From NCBI RefSeq assembly GCF_014805625.2, contig NW_024003803.1, forward strand, positions 371,435 to 435,434: a stretch of 64,000 bases of DNA. Direction: 5' to 3'. The notes under the pieces were generated by a model that saw only the letters and a program-made list of their open reading frames with translations, was not told the DNA's origin and ran no database searches. Source of the stretch: Glossina fuscipes (Eukaryota; Arthropoda; Insecta; Diptera; Glossinidae). Position numbers and translations under genes: made by a program. Position 1 is the first letter of the stretch. The number at the start of each line of letters is the position of its first letter. Positions 23,948 through 36,986 of the stretch are shown here, piece after piece.

Positions 23948-24586
23948 CTGGTGTTAACTCCGCTATATCAGTGTGTTGGTATGCGTCGGAAATAATATCA
24001 TGTTTATTGGTGGCGTTGACAACGACTATACTATCGATTATATTGTGAAATGCTTTATTGCTATTACTGCTATTCGGCTGTTGATATTGAGGCTGCGACG
24101 ATGTTAAATCGCCACCGGTCCAAGATGTGCACTTGACGGGTCGAAGGTTCACATTTAAAACAGGTATTTTGCTGGCAGAACCACTTGTCGCTGTTACAGT
24201 GGTGACATTGGAATAGAAATTAGCAGCGCCCTTTGTCGGATTGGAATCCGATATAGTATCGTTTTGAATGTCACCTGTTTTCGTGCAGGCTGTCGATAAA
24301 TTATCCAAATTTATAACACCATTGCCATGTCCTGTGAGACTGGCGGCTGGTTTTTTGTTTAGGATCACATTCTTGTTATCACCAACATGTTCACTAGTTT
24401 GGGTTAGAACAGGTTGTTTGCTACGATCACCGTCTCTATGTTTTAAACTGTTTCCATTGCCGCCTTCATCACTGTCAATTGCATTTCGCGTGTTAGCGGT
24501 TTTTCGTGATTGATGTTGTGATTGCATTTTTGTAGGAGTCGCAGCGAAAGCATCGTAATAAATGGACTCCTCAGGATTCGAGTTTT
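23948..24586 (-). CDS. coding exon 5 of the unnamed large gene
   Basis: A 639-nt exon from acceptor TTTATTAG to donor CCAG|GTTTGT. The first two bases complete the Glu codon begun in exon 4, then NSNPEESIYYDAFAATPTKM. The rest is low-complexity: Ser/Asn/Gln/Thr-rich with QSQHQSRKTANTRNAID, DSDEGGNGNSLKHRDGD and QPQYQQPNSSNSNKAFHN. It ends HTDIAELTP and one base that begins the Ala of exon 6. The composition suggests a disordered linker with possible phosphorylation sites (inference). No domain is recognised. Without the splice sites it could look like an isolated 235-codon frame. Confidence 0.82.
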
Positions 24587-25186
24587 CTAATAAAGCAAAT
24601 ACGAAATGGTAAACAACCATTTGTCTAGCAGACTAATAACGAGGCCTAAGATACGTGCTACCCACCATACTAAATACCTCTCATTAGGTATGAACTTTTA
24701 AATTCGTTTGTAAATGAAATTTCTAACATAATATATAAAAAAAGTGTATTGAAACGAATTGTAAGTTTTATGTGATCTTCAGCTGCCATGGGTACGGTCA
24801 GTATTAAAAGACACAGAAAATTTTTAGATTAAAAAGCTAATAGGACCCAATTTCATTTGAACAAAGTTGATCGGGTGTAATAATTTTTGTGATATTTCAA
24901 AAAGTTTCGTTGGAATGATATGATTTCTAATGTGACTTATATTTTATTTGTGAATTAAACATTTTTGCAGCAAAAAACGTAGAAAACAGCATCGGACACA
25001 ATTGTTGCTTTCATTAAATATATGTAGAATTACACAATATGTACCAATATGTGCAATACCTACAATGCGCACGATTGTACACATTTGGGTGATTCACAAA
25101 CTAAATAAGAGGCTTTAATTTTTTAATGGTGGGAGGCCACATAAGCTAAGTCTTTAATAAAACGATTGCCATTGAGAATTAAATAC
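24587..25186 (-). other. intron 4 (600 nt)
   Basis: Between donor AAAAAG|GTATTT and acceptor TTTATTAG; AT-rich and without other features. Confidence 0.65.
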
Positions 25187-25715
25187 CTTTTTGTATCATA
25201 CGTATTTCCAAACGGCCACTAACACAACCTTCATTTTGCATAGCCCCTTCTTTGCACAGAGAATTTGCCGCGTCACTACTCCGTACACCAAAGTTCGAGA
25301 GCTGCTGCTCTGCCGCTTGACATGTAGGAGAATTTACTGTTGGATCACATACACTTTTTTCTCTTACTTGTGCTATCCACAGCTGATGTTGGTTATCACC
25401 TTTGGTACTTGACGATTGCGGTACAATCACTTTAGATTCCACAGTTTTTATTTGTTCAGCATTTATAATTTCCGATAAAGCAACATTTGGCAGACTATTT
25501 CGATGTTTGTTTGCTATAAAATTTGCAGGCTTATTACTATGAGTTATGACTTTATTCTCTATTGCATGAGCATTACTGGAATTCGAAGAACCGTTTTTCA
25601 AGTCGTCAGTGGCAGCTGCGGTTGCAACAGTTCCTTTAGCGTCATCATGAGATATGGCCGCTTCAAAAAATACTTCCCTGACGCATACATTACGTGCTAC
25701 ATCCATACGATAAAT
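25187..25715 (-). CDS. coding exon 4 of the unnamed large gene
   Basis: A 529-nt exon entered in phase 0 after CTTTTTAAG: IYRMDVARNVCVREVFFEA, then AISHDDAKGTVATAAATDD. A Ser/Asn stretch NGSSNSSNAHAIENKVITHS follows, then VPQSSSTKGDNQHQLW and a Cys-containing part SPTCQAAEQQLSNFGVRSSD. It ends CVSGRLEIRMIQK plus one base. The opening (RMDVARNVCVREVFF) reads as more ordered than the remainder. No known motif is recognised. Both junctions agree in phase with neighbouring exons. Confidence 0.8.
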
Positions 25716-26147
25716 CTTAAAAAGACCAACAACGTGAAAAACTTGACATTTAGACGTAAGATGATTTTTTCTTTTTAATTTTTGTTTCAAAAGTGCTCAA
25801 AAGAAACTCATACATACATATGCACACGCGTTTGGAGAATAGTCAGTACTGCATAAACTGAACGAACGTATGTATATTTTCATATTAGTAGTCTGTGTAT
25901 TTGCAAGTAAATGCTTATGATCTTAACGTAATTGGTAGATTATTAATTTTTATCTAATAGTATTTAAACAAATATGCATGTAGTTACGAAAATAAAAAGA
26001 TATGGTTTGCATATATAACGTTTGCATGTACACAAAGGCCAAGCATGCAGGTTAATACGACATAAAACAGCTTGACATTGATATCAGTCATTGGTTAATA
26101 ATTATTGAGAGGACTGTATGAGTTGTGTTTTCAAAAATCTCGCTTAC

Positions 26148-26292
26148 AATATTATCGAAGGCTGCTTGTTGAACAATGGGTGGTTTTAAATCTCTACGCA
26201 ATACGTTACCCATAGCCGGCTCAGACCAACAATGCGGTATCGAGTTCCGAACCCGCTCATAGTTTTCAATACCCACAATATTCAGATTGTGC
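26148..26292 (-). CDS. coding exon 3 of the unnamed large gene
   Basis: A 145-nt exon between acceptor CTGATACAG and donor ATT|GTAAGC. One base completes the codon left by exon 2, then HNLNIVGIENYERVRNSIPH, CWSEPAMGNVLRRDLKPPIV and QQAAFDNI. The block has few Ser/Asn repeats and a high content of aromatic and hydrophobic residues, so it is probably the most conserved part of the protein seen here (inference). It joins exon 4 in phase 0 over a 432-nt intron. The incoming phase (needs two bases) decides which donor exon 2 uses. Confidence 0.78.
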
Positions 26293-27949
26293 CTGTATCA
26301 GCAAGTTGGGTGTAATACAGTGAATAGATCAAAATTTGTTATTATTTTATTTTATTTTTGTTTTTGCTTAGTATCACCATTTATTTATATCTTTCACCAT
26401 ACCAATAAACGAAAAATAGAAAAAATTAAATAAGAAAAGAATCTTTTCTGATGTTCTAGTCCAGGTGGGACAGAAATTGATTCGCCTAAGAAAAGAGTTA
26501 TTGTAATGCGCATGTGAGTGTCGTGGCTAAAATATACCAAAAAATGCGTTCTAATATTTGAATATATTCAAATCTATTAATTAATTGACGGTGATTCCAC
26601 GGGCAGGAACAATAGAATTCCGCTGAATAGTAGATTTCGACATATACTATTTTAGAATGGAAAGGTTGAGGTATAGAGCGTTTATGAATTTAAATGTTTT
26701 AAGGTGCCATTTTCAAATAATTTTTGCAGTTTGCTATAAAAAATCGATTTACTTACAATCACTTTTAAAAGCTTTTTATGCCAAATATCAGTGAGAACAC
26801 AATCATTTAAATAGTGAAAGATAAAAATTTCTAAATTCGGTTTACCCCGAATATAATCTGGTTTATTTTAATCAAGGGTTTTTCTTGTTACTGATTATTA
26901 TATTTCTTACTTTTTTCGTTTTCCAGTTGAGATTTCATGAAGAGACGCATTTCTTGCGTGCTCTCCTTTGGGTTCGCTTGTGTTTCCGTTCTTAGAAGAT
27001 TTAACGTTAGTACCTGGTTGTACAGGATGCTTAATTGGCGCCACTGCGAAATTGGGATGGGACTGCGAGATGAAATTTTGCTTCATATTGTGTACAGGAC
27101 TCTACGGAAAACATACACATACACAAACAAATCAAGCGTACTAAACTGAGCATACCATGTGGTATCTTTGTATTCCTACATATCTAAATAATTACAAAAC
27201 ATGCATACACGTACACGCTCATTTTGCTTAAATCATATTTTTAAGCTTGTAGTAATCCACTTTAGCTAAGATAAATATATAAAGATTCGTCAGTTTATCC
27301 TATCAGTTTTATAATTGAGCATTTTTTACACTGAATGTTAATATATGTTTCCTATGGAGACTGGCATGACTTAGTTGGTTCTGACCATGAACGAAACGTG
27401 CTTATACTTTATGAGATCTTTCGCTGTATATTCATAAGCGTTACATGCGAAACCTTACTATTACCTTGCCTTCCTTACCTCGTTAGCCTTTTCTAAAACT
27501 CTTAATATGAAATCAACACTTGCTATAATTGAGAACATCCCACTCTAAATTTGACTTCGCAGTCTTCATCTTCTGCATGCTTTTTTTACTGTTCATATCC
27601 CCGCATGTTTATATTTTCGCGTCTCAAGTGGTTGCGAACTAACCAATCATACAAAAAATAATGATTCATTTATAATACATACGTTAAAAGATATGAGGCA
27701 TTAAACATAGGATCACAATTACATCGCTACCCGTTTAAGAGTTAATACAAGGATGTTCAACCCGACACGGAAACATCAAGAGGAAATTCATGTATGAGTA
27801 GTACACAAACTTACAAAGTGATAGTTGTAATATAAAACTGTATTACGATAAAATAAGAACAATTGAACAACCCAGGCTACAATCGTTCTCTAATCAAAGA
27901 GAATTTTTCCATAATGGGCCAAATTTGTTCATTTACGATAAAACGGACA

Positions 27950-29060
27950 AATGGACAAAACATTTACATAGTCCAAGAATTATCTTCTTTGCTTTTAATT
28001 TTGAATAGCAAAAGCTTTCCTTGGCAGTTGTTACTGTATTGACTTTACCCGATTATTGTTGGTTAATATTTTCCAATGACGTTAACATTTGCTAATTTGA
28101 ATAGATTAAGAACTTCTTCACATATAATATCTATGTGTTTTCCTAATGCTCCTTTCAACAGTTTCTTTAAAGTGCAAGACCATTATAAAATTTTCAAAAA
28201 TTCAATTTTTTTTATTAATTTAATACCCCGAGCCCTCTACAATATGTGAACAACATTCAATCCCTTAAAAATCCAGCCGTTTCTCTAACGCTCCAAAAGG
28301 ACTTCGTGTACCAAATACATCTCTGTTGGGAATTTGTTAATTTCTTGCTTATCAATTTTTAATTTATTTAGTACGTTAAGATGGGCTTTCAGTTTTGAAA
28401 TCCATTTAAGAGCGTTTCCAACAGCAATACGTTAGCGTGACTCCATTAAGATGACGTTTGAATGGATATTGTAGTAAGAGCGATTTCGTTTAGCATTTAT
28501 ATCACCAATGTAAACACATAGATTTCTTATATGAATTTCTTAAGGAGGTTGGAAAATTATAAAATTTTGAAGGCATTGCCTCTTATTATACGTATAATCA
28601 CTTGTTCTTGAATCTACGTTCCAAGTGTTTTCTTTTGGGTCAGGGAATAGAACGCCACATATAAATGCATCTCCCTCCAATGAGAGAGGTTTAATTAAAC
28701 TTTTCACCTAGAGCTCCCAATTAATCGCATCCTAGAATTTATATTCATTTTTAAAAGAAAAGGCTTTACTCTACAAATTCTACATCGTTATGTGTAAATA
28801 TCATAAATTACACACAAATTGCACACTGTCACGAAAACGGTAAGTTCTGATACGTTTTTATATATAACAAATGTTGCTTTTATTTGTTGTCTAGAGCTCC
28901 TACGCTCTGTTTCGGGATGGCGGTTACTGATTTCTTGATCTATATTGGTTTCATTTAATATTTTAAATTTACAGCCATCATTTAAGTGGCCATAAAATTG
29001 GTTATCGTGTTTACTTGTCACCGTTTTCGTTATTTTGTATCAAATTTCGCATTCCGAAGC
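27950..29060 (-). other. interrupted protein-like frames of unknown origin
   Basis: On the minus strand the frame at 28788-29040 reads SKHDNQFYGHLNDGCKFKIL and NIDQEISNRHPETERRSSRQ. Further on, pieces near 28390-28700 read TWNVDSRTSDYTYNKR, YIGDINAKRNRSYY and LKWISKLKAHLNVLNKLK before stops. 'NVDSRTSD' faintly recalls a copia protease start, but the overall order does not fit well. I leave it unassigned; it is probably a decayed retroelement. Confidence 0.25.
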
Positions 29061-29590
29061 AAAAGTCACGACAATAATATCGATTTTGCGCCAAAATAGG
29101 GTTGAAATATAAAAAAAACATAGCGTTAAAATATGCACCTAATTGGAAGTAAATTTTTCATATGTTATTTTAATATAATAATTCCTTTCTCTATTCCAAA
29201 ATTTTAGCAATATGCAAGCTAATGATATTGATTAATGTATAATTAATTAAAAAGGTAATGTTTGTATCTGCCAACCTACCTTGGCTTACTTTCTACAAAA
29301 TTGTATATAAATATTATACTATTTGTTTTACACTTACTATACGCATTTCTTGTATATTTTGCTTTAATTTTTTGAAATCTTCTTTTTATTCTGTTTTACT
29401 ATACCCTATTATTGTAATAAAAATAGTTAATAACCTGTTGAAAAATAGACCATATATATATGACACCTTTTGTAGCTTCTGCATTTATGCTAAAACTTCA
29501 GAACACCAAAAAAGCGCAAAAAGATAAAAAGGCAGAAACTTATGATTGGTGATCTATCATCGATTGTGCATATAATGAGGAGGTCAGTTC

Positions 29591-30614
29591 CTATTGATTG
29601 ACTGAGTTCAGTTGATATTTAGCAAGTAAAGAACTGCATTTAGTACTGACGTCGCAAATCTCTTCATTAGATTCAGTGAGTGAACACTTTGTTTCCTCCC
29701 CAGTAGATAGATTCATGCTGTCGCTATTGTGTCCTATCCTGTGTAATGTGTATGGTATGTATTTTTGTGGTCTCAAATACGAAGATAACTGCTGCAAAAC
29801 TAACAAAGACTTAGAAAGTTATTGCACGTTGATAGGTATTTAAAATAGCTCAAATCAGGCGAAAAACACGCCTGTGACGTGAATAAATAAAAAACATCTT
29901 CGTTTTCAAAAGTAAAAAACATTTTGAGGCTTTCGCTCGTTATTTATAAACTGCACCATGTACGTCGGCAAAAACTTTCACGTATATTCTGTAGAGGATC
30001 TTACAGCAACTACACAAAAATGGAAGAAATCGTTCACGCCCACTTAAGATTATAATGTCGGAATATCATTTCTTAATTTTTATATAAGAACGGGTTGATA
30101 AACGTAGTAGATTCGAACACAGCTAAGTATTATTTATAATTTTATAATTTTGTTATTTAAGTTGTTTTACAATTCCATCTTAAATTGCGCGCTTGGTTTT
30201 CGACTAATTGCTTGAATTCATCGAAGTTATTTGTAATGTTGTCTCTCCCATTGATGAAGATTTTGCGTAAACAATCCCTAATGACGTGGGTGCAACTTCC
30301 ATTAATCTTACATGTACGTAAGTTTTATTAGCTCTGTAGAGCGATAAACGACCGCGTTAAATAATAGCACGTCGTTTTCTAAACGTACCTTTGAAGCAGG
30401 TCGCAAAATTATCATTTCCTGGTTCAGATTTGATAATTTTGAGTGCAGCTAAAATGTACTTCCTCAGGTCACCTTTGTTTCCGTGCTTATACCATAATAA
30501 AATCGTGTGCGTAAAATCAGTAGCAATATTTTCTTGAAATTTACAATCATCGTTCGTGGAAATGAATTCGTGTTCAGTTTGCGAAATTGACACTAAATTG
30601 GTATAACGATGCAT
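29591..30614 (-). other. two unassigned minus-strand frames
   Basis: 30357-30614 (85 codons) starts MHRYTNLVSISQTEHEF and ends near a GTACGT that could be a donor after ATCFK. 29591-29806 (71 codons) includes SLTESNEEICDVSTKCSSLL. Composition is protein-like, but there is no family resemblance and no proven splice link between them. Confidence 0.2.
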
Positions 30615-32388
30615 CTTTTAAGAATCCACTTTTTTAGAGTTAACTAGTATAATGAATTCTACGCATGCACAATTCTTAGATTTCTCCCACCTACATGGTC
30701 GGACACAACGGAACAAAATAAGCATTCGCAGAAAATACCTAATATATTTAAGCCCCAAACTTTTTATTCCTTCACTAGGCCTGTAAACATGCTGATGCTA
30801 TCAGTCAGGTGGGAAAATGTATGTTTCATGTATTTTCTACACAAAGTTTTGGTTTCATGTGTATATATTTGGTAAAGTTTTTGAAAATTTTCAAAAACAC
30901 TGTTTAATGACGTTTACAGAAAGAAATTTAGGTTATCAAACTCGAGAAGCTTTAATTTTTAAATTTTGAAGTTGGACCAATTTTGGATAGGAGAAAACAG
31001 AAGATTGACGTACAAATTTCAGAAATAGTGTAGTTATTGCGATTTCGTTACATTAGGAAAGCAGATATTATCGTTTCTAATATAATTACATTTTAATACT
31101 TTAAAGGTTCAAATGTTCAATAAGCACGACATTTTAAAAAATATTGAGATCGACTATCGTAACAATTTATAATTGCTTAATTTCTTTGAAAGCCTGTTTC
31201 TTGTTATTAACTAACGCATACACAACAAAAAACGAGTGGAAACATTACAGTCGGGCTAAGCCGAGTATTAAATACCCTACACCACATTCTCTAATAGAAT
31301 TTTTGTCATCGTAAACAAAAGCTGTGACTTGTTTTATATGAATTTACTATTATGTAACTGTGTATTAAAAATTAGACCTTTCTGCAACTTTCCTTAAGAA
31401 TGTTTGTACTCCAAAGATTCGAAAATTGTGGTACGTATTGAAAAGTCAGCATAGTCAATTTCTAACACTATTGATCAATTCTCATCGTAAAATATTAAAA
31501 CTTAAACCTCTCTGCCCTAAAAAAAAAATTTCCGGCTCATATAACTGAAGATTCAAATAATGAATTTTTTTTTTTAAATTACTATTATGATGCGATTTTC
31601 GTCATGAAGCAGTGAAAGTTAGACTTTTGTGCCATATGAACTTTAGTTGTCGTTATATGAGAGGAGGTTCCAAAAATTTACCAAGCCGGTCCTCTGTTTT
31701 TATATGAATTTAGAATGCCGAAGTACTAATACTTAGTCACTTCTGTCCAAAAATTTTGAAAATTGTAATTTTTTCTGTACAATGACTTTTTAAAATATTG
31801 CGTTGTATGGGGAAACAAACCAGTGGGATCCAAACTATTTCCAATAGCGTTCGTTGTTGGTTCAAAACAAGTTGGTGTGCCAAATTTCATGAAATATATC
31901 CATGAACAGACATTATAGAAGAGACAGACGCGCGATTGGTATAATAAAAGGTTGTTCGATCTTAAGTGCTTCTGTGTACATATGTCCGCGCAAACTAGTA
32001 GCAGGGCCACAAGTAGTGTAGGGTGTAACGAAAAGCAAGAAAACACAAATCCAAATAAGAAATACATCATAATTCCGTGCAGACGGTGACATTGTTTAGG
32101 AAAAAAAACGTGCTGTTCAGATTTTATAAAGGGAAGAGCATATAATATTTGTAGTAGTATTAAAAAAAATATATATGCTACTTAAGTTAGTTTAGAAGAG
32201 TACTGCAAGCTGTAAAATTCATCTGCTTTTTTTTACATGAAACAACACGCCCGCAATGAAAGGTATACAATCTTAACAGCTTTAACAACCACGTAGACAA
32301 CTTCGTATATATATTTCCATTGGAATATAGATGATATTTGAAACAAAAAAAAGGGCAGGTAGTCAACAAGTTTCCGACATGGCATTGA

Positions 32389-32412
32389 ATATATATATAT
32401 ATATATATATAT
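32389..32412. repeat. (AT)n microsatellite
   Basis: An uninterrupted AT dinucleotide run of about 12 units. Confidence 0.9.
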
Positions 32413-32479
32413 TTAAGAACAAATAATTTTACTTTTATATTCAGTACCGATGGATGAAGGTACACTCATGTTATCAAAA

Positions 32480-32770
32480 CGTCTTCAACAACCTGAAGGA
32501 AGCTACAAACATTCCATGGAATATGTATATTCTTGATTAGCATCAAATTCTTGAACGATTTCGCTATTTCTGTATGTATGTCTGTAGTAAACGTTCTGCT
32601 GGTTGCAAAAATGAAGATATCGTCTTCAACTTTGGTATGAACATTGAAAGTTACTGCACGCATGTTTCTAGTAAAAGCATGGCTCCAATGAAGAGGGAGT
32701 ACAGTGCCGAATGAGTACACCATTGTGTTCAAAAGGGGAAAAATGAATATATTGGTCATTAGTAGTAACG
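32480..32770 (+). repeat. partial copy of dispersed repeat family
   Basis: Landmarks in order: TATTCTTGATTAGCATCAAA, TGGTTGCAAAAATGAAGATA and TGAAAGTTACTGCACGCATG, the same core as the copies at 15.5 and 22.6 kb. Partial and non-coding. Confidence 0.5.
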
Positions 32771-34109
32771 TGCAACGATAAATATTCGCATATTCTATTT
32801 TAATACAAAAGCGGTGGATATAAAAACGTCGGACGAATATAATTTTCTATTTAATATATATATTCTAGCTTAAGCTCTCACGCATTTCTTGTGGTGATTT
32901 TCGAATTTACTTGTTACAATTCTAAAGTGATTGTTGAAGGTTTGCCCGCTAAATGTAATTAGAAGTTTGATAGTAGGTAGAGGTGGGCGTATACAAATCT
33001 GGTGCATACGACGGATGCTCCAATAATTCGTAGTGCAACGCTTTCCTTAAAAACCTCAGCATTCCACAAAGGGATATCCGCTTGTTAATGTTTTAGTTAA
33101 ACGTAAGAAATCGAAAACATATGTTTTGAAGTTTATAAAACTGACCATTCAACTGCTTTGCTTATTTTGGGATTTGTTGTGGCAGTTTTGCGATTTTACG
33201 TGTGCCCTCATTTTACTATATTTACATTTTAGATAAAAGAATTGCCGAAATTTTTTGACTTGACTTCAAAACTTGACTTATGTTCATAATCAGGTGCTGA
33301 ATTAAGTTCAAATGTAATAACAGCCACTATTAAATAAAAATATATAAATAATATATACATAAAGAAATAGTTACCCTAAAAAAGAACAACATAATACAAC
33401 ACACATCAAAAATTTTACATTGTTTAAATTCACACTGGGTTCCCCGACATCTTGTATTGCAGTGCACTCACGATATCAATAGATAATTGTACTAACATAC
33501 GTCAATAAAACAAAACAAGCTTATGCAAAAAACTTAATACTTAACTCATTAATAACCCAGCAATACATGTGGCTCACTTCAGAAGAATAATTTAATATTT
33601 TGCATATGCCTCAAAACCATTTGATAGACTGCGCAGAAACACTACTGTTTTAATTAGTCACAGTTCCTCCTACTTAAGTGTGCAACAGGAAAAAATACGG
33701 CCCAACGCGCTTCAGAGTAGTACAATTATAAAATGTGAATTTGACGTCCTAAACTTTTAACAATATAGTACATACCTATATTTACCGAACTCCGTCAATT
33801 TGAGTAATAAATTTTGTGAATCATTACATTCACAATAATAAAGATAGGAAGCTAAAATTCGCGGCAAAAATTTCCCGATCAGTTAGGAAAGACATGTACG
33901 CCTGCAATATAGAAAAAAGAATCTCGAAAAACACCACACAATTATTTCAAATTTTCTTCTGTAGCTTTCGATTCCGTGAATGTGTTTGTTAAAAGCTTCT
34001 ACCTAAATGACGACTAGGACTACCTGTCTGCCCGGGGTAAAAATGGTGCCTATCGGTTTATGAGCTCGGCCATAATTAACGCTACAAATTCCGTGTCCGC
34101 AGTTGCTAG

Positions 34110-34700
34110 ATCGGCGCTAGATTTTATTAATCCGTGGTCCAAAGAGATTAAAGATTCTTATATTGCAAAAAGGCTATACATGAGCTTAGTCTAACCAATA
34201 CACGGGTATACTTCTGTTATTTGGTCAGATGTTATGTAGATTCAATAGAATCGGTTCAAAACCAACTCTTAATCTTTGCCCTTAGGAATTTGCATTGGGA
34301 CCCAATCGTTTTGTTTTCTTACGAAAAGAGACTGCTTTTGTTAGCCTTACCGTCACATGAGAACCGTAGATCTATTCTTCCTGTTTCCTTCTTAGCTAAG
34401 TGTATAAATGCTATTATTGGCCAGCCAACATTATTTGGTGAGACAAACTTCAATGTTCCGAACCATTTCTCTAGAAACGTTATTTTCATAGAACTCAACC
34501 AATGTAGATATAACCATAAGTTTTTCAACCAGTTTAGATCTTTTTGCAAAAATCTAAATGATATCCATAATTTAATCTCAATAAGAGACTCTTTCAATTC
34601 TATCAAATCAACTTAATACGCGCGCTTTGTCTATATCGTACCTAAATTAACTTCTAATCTTAATGTCTTTGTATGGTTCGAAAATTAAACTAAATTAGTT
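34110..34700 (+). pseudogene. CR1-like LINE ORF2 C-terminal fragment
   Basis: Plus-strand piece: ARSALDFINPWSKEIKDSYI and AKRLYMSLV, a stop, then an open 131-codon stretch at 34221-34616 with SVQNQLLIFALRNLHWDPI and VPNHFSRNVIFIELNQCRYN. This is colinear with the end of the copy at 44.9-46.1 kb, but extends past the point where that copy stops and so shows the family's normal C-terminus (ISIRDSFNSIKST). It is 5' truncated before the thumb, as is common for LINEs, and oriented opposite to the host gene. Confidence 0.75.
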
Positions 34701-34929
34701 TACTATTAGCAGATGCCAAGGCTTTCGATTTATGCAAAGACTTCGTGGTTCACTCGCAACTTCGATTTGTACCGGCGGTAAGTCCGCTTCTTTACTAGAT
34801 GTATACATGCTTTTTTTATTTTTTTTTTTTCTCATGTTTAAGTACATACGAATTTTACTCTTTGTATTGTGTTTTTCATTGTTTTTTTTTAATTTTGTTT
34901 ACATACTTTATACCAGTTTTTAATCATAC

Positions 34930-36985
34930 TTCGAATAAGTTTTACTTTTAAGGACCAATTGAATTCAACTATTTTAGCTGAATTTCGTGTGCAAATTAAT
35001 AAACGCACTTCACTTTTAACAACTGTTTGTCTATGTCTTGTCTTGTTCTATTCCGTGTCATTAAATGTTTCAGTGCTTCATGTTTTCTATATATTACCTT
35101 TTCCGAGGCAGGCGATTCCGTACTGATAAGAGCTTTATTAGCTGTCTTAGAATCATTACTTAGTGCAATAGTAGCATTGTCAAAATATACTCGATCTCCG
35201 TCATTTCCTTGGTTTTTAAAGCCATTGTTATTTCTTTTATTGTAAATCCTTCTTGGATGAGTTGGTTTGTTTAAGTGTCACTTTGTTAGAACCTCGTTGG
35301 AATGTTCAGTATTTGCTACAGAAAGTGAATCATTTTCATGTATGTTGATCTTAAAATCATTCGTTTCATTTCGTTCGAAATTTGTACACTTGTTATGGAA
35401 AACGTTTCGTGCATGGACAGTCTTGTAGTTTTACGGTATCTTCGGATCACACAAGCTGTAAGCTTTTGTATCTCACAGAGATAAATTTAGTAGACTTCGA
35501 TTCAAACGCACTTTTCTTACGTTTATTGAGCTATTTGTTTCAAAACAGCTGGGAATGTGTTTTTCTTCTAGCCGTGAAAATCGTGAACATTAAAGGAATT
35601 TCTGCTTTTAAGCTTTTTGAGGGAAATTAGTTGGTGCTGTACATAGTACAGTTTTATCCTGAACCAGCAGCAACGAACAACGCGTCATGTAAGCAATGGC
35701 TTGATTTTGTCGTCTTCAGACTATGCATAATTTCGAAAATCGGTATTAGTGTACTAGATGCCGTTGAGTGTTTGTAATGATTTAAGTTTTTGAGCAATGT
35801 TTTTTTCGGAATATTTTTTATAATCTTCGCATTTCTGTCGAACTTCACTCTTATTCGTTAGGACGTATAGTTTTGTTGCAATCGTCAATAAAGATCAGAA
35901 AAAATCGAAACCCTCGCTTTGGTTTCGTTTTTAAGTGGAAGTTCAACACAAACATCAGTATGAACAAGTAAAAGGATTTTGATGTATATTGGTAATTTTT
36001 CATTCAGGTCTGATTTTGTGCCATTCAGACGACCTTCTATTATGATCCTTTTTATGTATTTTCGTTGAAGTGCGCAAATCGTTCATGTTTAAATTTTCAT
36101 TATTTATAAAATGGCAAACTTTCCATTTTTGTTTAACAAAGTAAACATTTTTATAACATAGGGTTTTGAAAATAATTTCGTAATTTGGCTCCCGTGATAA
36201 AATGGCCTGCTTTATCTTAAAAATAACGTTAAAGCCAATTTTTGTTATTTTTGGCAAGACCAATAAACCTGGGACACATAATGTCTTTTTATGATTCTTA
36301 AAAAAACTTTCTGATATTGTTAGATATTTGCTTTGAATTTATGATACACTCTTCTTTGCTGAATTCACTCATCCAATTGTTTTAAAATAAAATTTGTAAA
36401 TGCGCTTTTCTGTGAACACATGTGTGATGTGTCAGAATTTAACTATCACTGTCCTTTACAATTGTAGTCTAAAATAGGCCCTCGATCAGCACATATTGAG
36501 TCACCTGATATTTTATTTAGTTTTTGTCTGACCCTTTCGTTAAGTAAGCTGCTGCTTGATGGCTAATATTCCCAAATGGATGGGAAGCGTATTTTAGGGT
36601 CTATTGTTTGTAATTGTTATTTTTCATTGTCCATAGCTTACAAACATAATTTTCTTTATTTGCACCTCGCCCATCGTTCTTCTCAAGTAGGTTTATTTCT
36701 AATATATCAGGTGAGTGACACCTTTTGTTGAGTTTCAATATTAGTCTCAAGGATTCATTTGCGACACTGTGTAATAATAAAATTGAGAGCAAGTCATTTG
36801 TAGCAATAAGATTTATTTGATTTAGCTTATCCACAATATCAAAATATTTGGTTAATTAGTCACACGTAAGACTTAAAGCATAGCTCTTTTGGAGGGAATT
36901 TTCGATTGCAGTATTTGGTGAAATATTTTCCCAATGACAAGCGATTTCATACAATTCTTTTTTTTTCCATCTCAGTTGTTGATAT
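34930..36985 (-). mobile_element. Ty1/copia-type relic (gag, protease, pre-integrase, integrase)
   Basis: Read 5' to 3' on the minus strand. gag: 36601-36870 with KYFDIVDKLNQINLIATNDL and NDGRGANKENYVCKLWT. Protease-like: near 36390-36450, SDTSHMCSQKSAFTNFI (the 'DSG.TSHMC' block, Gly lost). Pre-integrase: 36000-36290 with LPKITKIGFNVIFKIKQAIL and VCHFINNENLNMNDLRT. Integrase core: about 35700-35970 with FLIFIDDCNKTIRP and SEVRQKCEDYKKYSEK, then YTNTDFRNY. Linker with Asn-rich text down to about 34930. Frames change repeatedly. The RT/RNase H part was not found. A Tigger element abuts the gag end at 36987. Confidence 0.75.
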
Positions 36986-36986
36986 A

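Larger units (their letters stand above)
31245..34100. other. no gene recognised
   Basis: It begins with a short imperfect hairpin-like TCGGGCTAAGCCGAGTATTA at 31251-31270 followed by AAATACCCTACACCA, typical of the ends of a dispersed repeat, and otherwise shows only AT-rich sequence. Confidence 0.4.

Noticed and set aside
24268..24513. Plus-strand 81-codon frame
   Set aside because: It is the antisense of exon 5, which has splice sites and phase continuity on the minus strand.
25191..25778. Plus-strand frames opposite exon 4
   Set aside because: They are antisense shadows of a supported exon.
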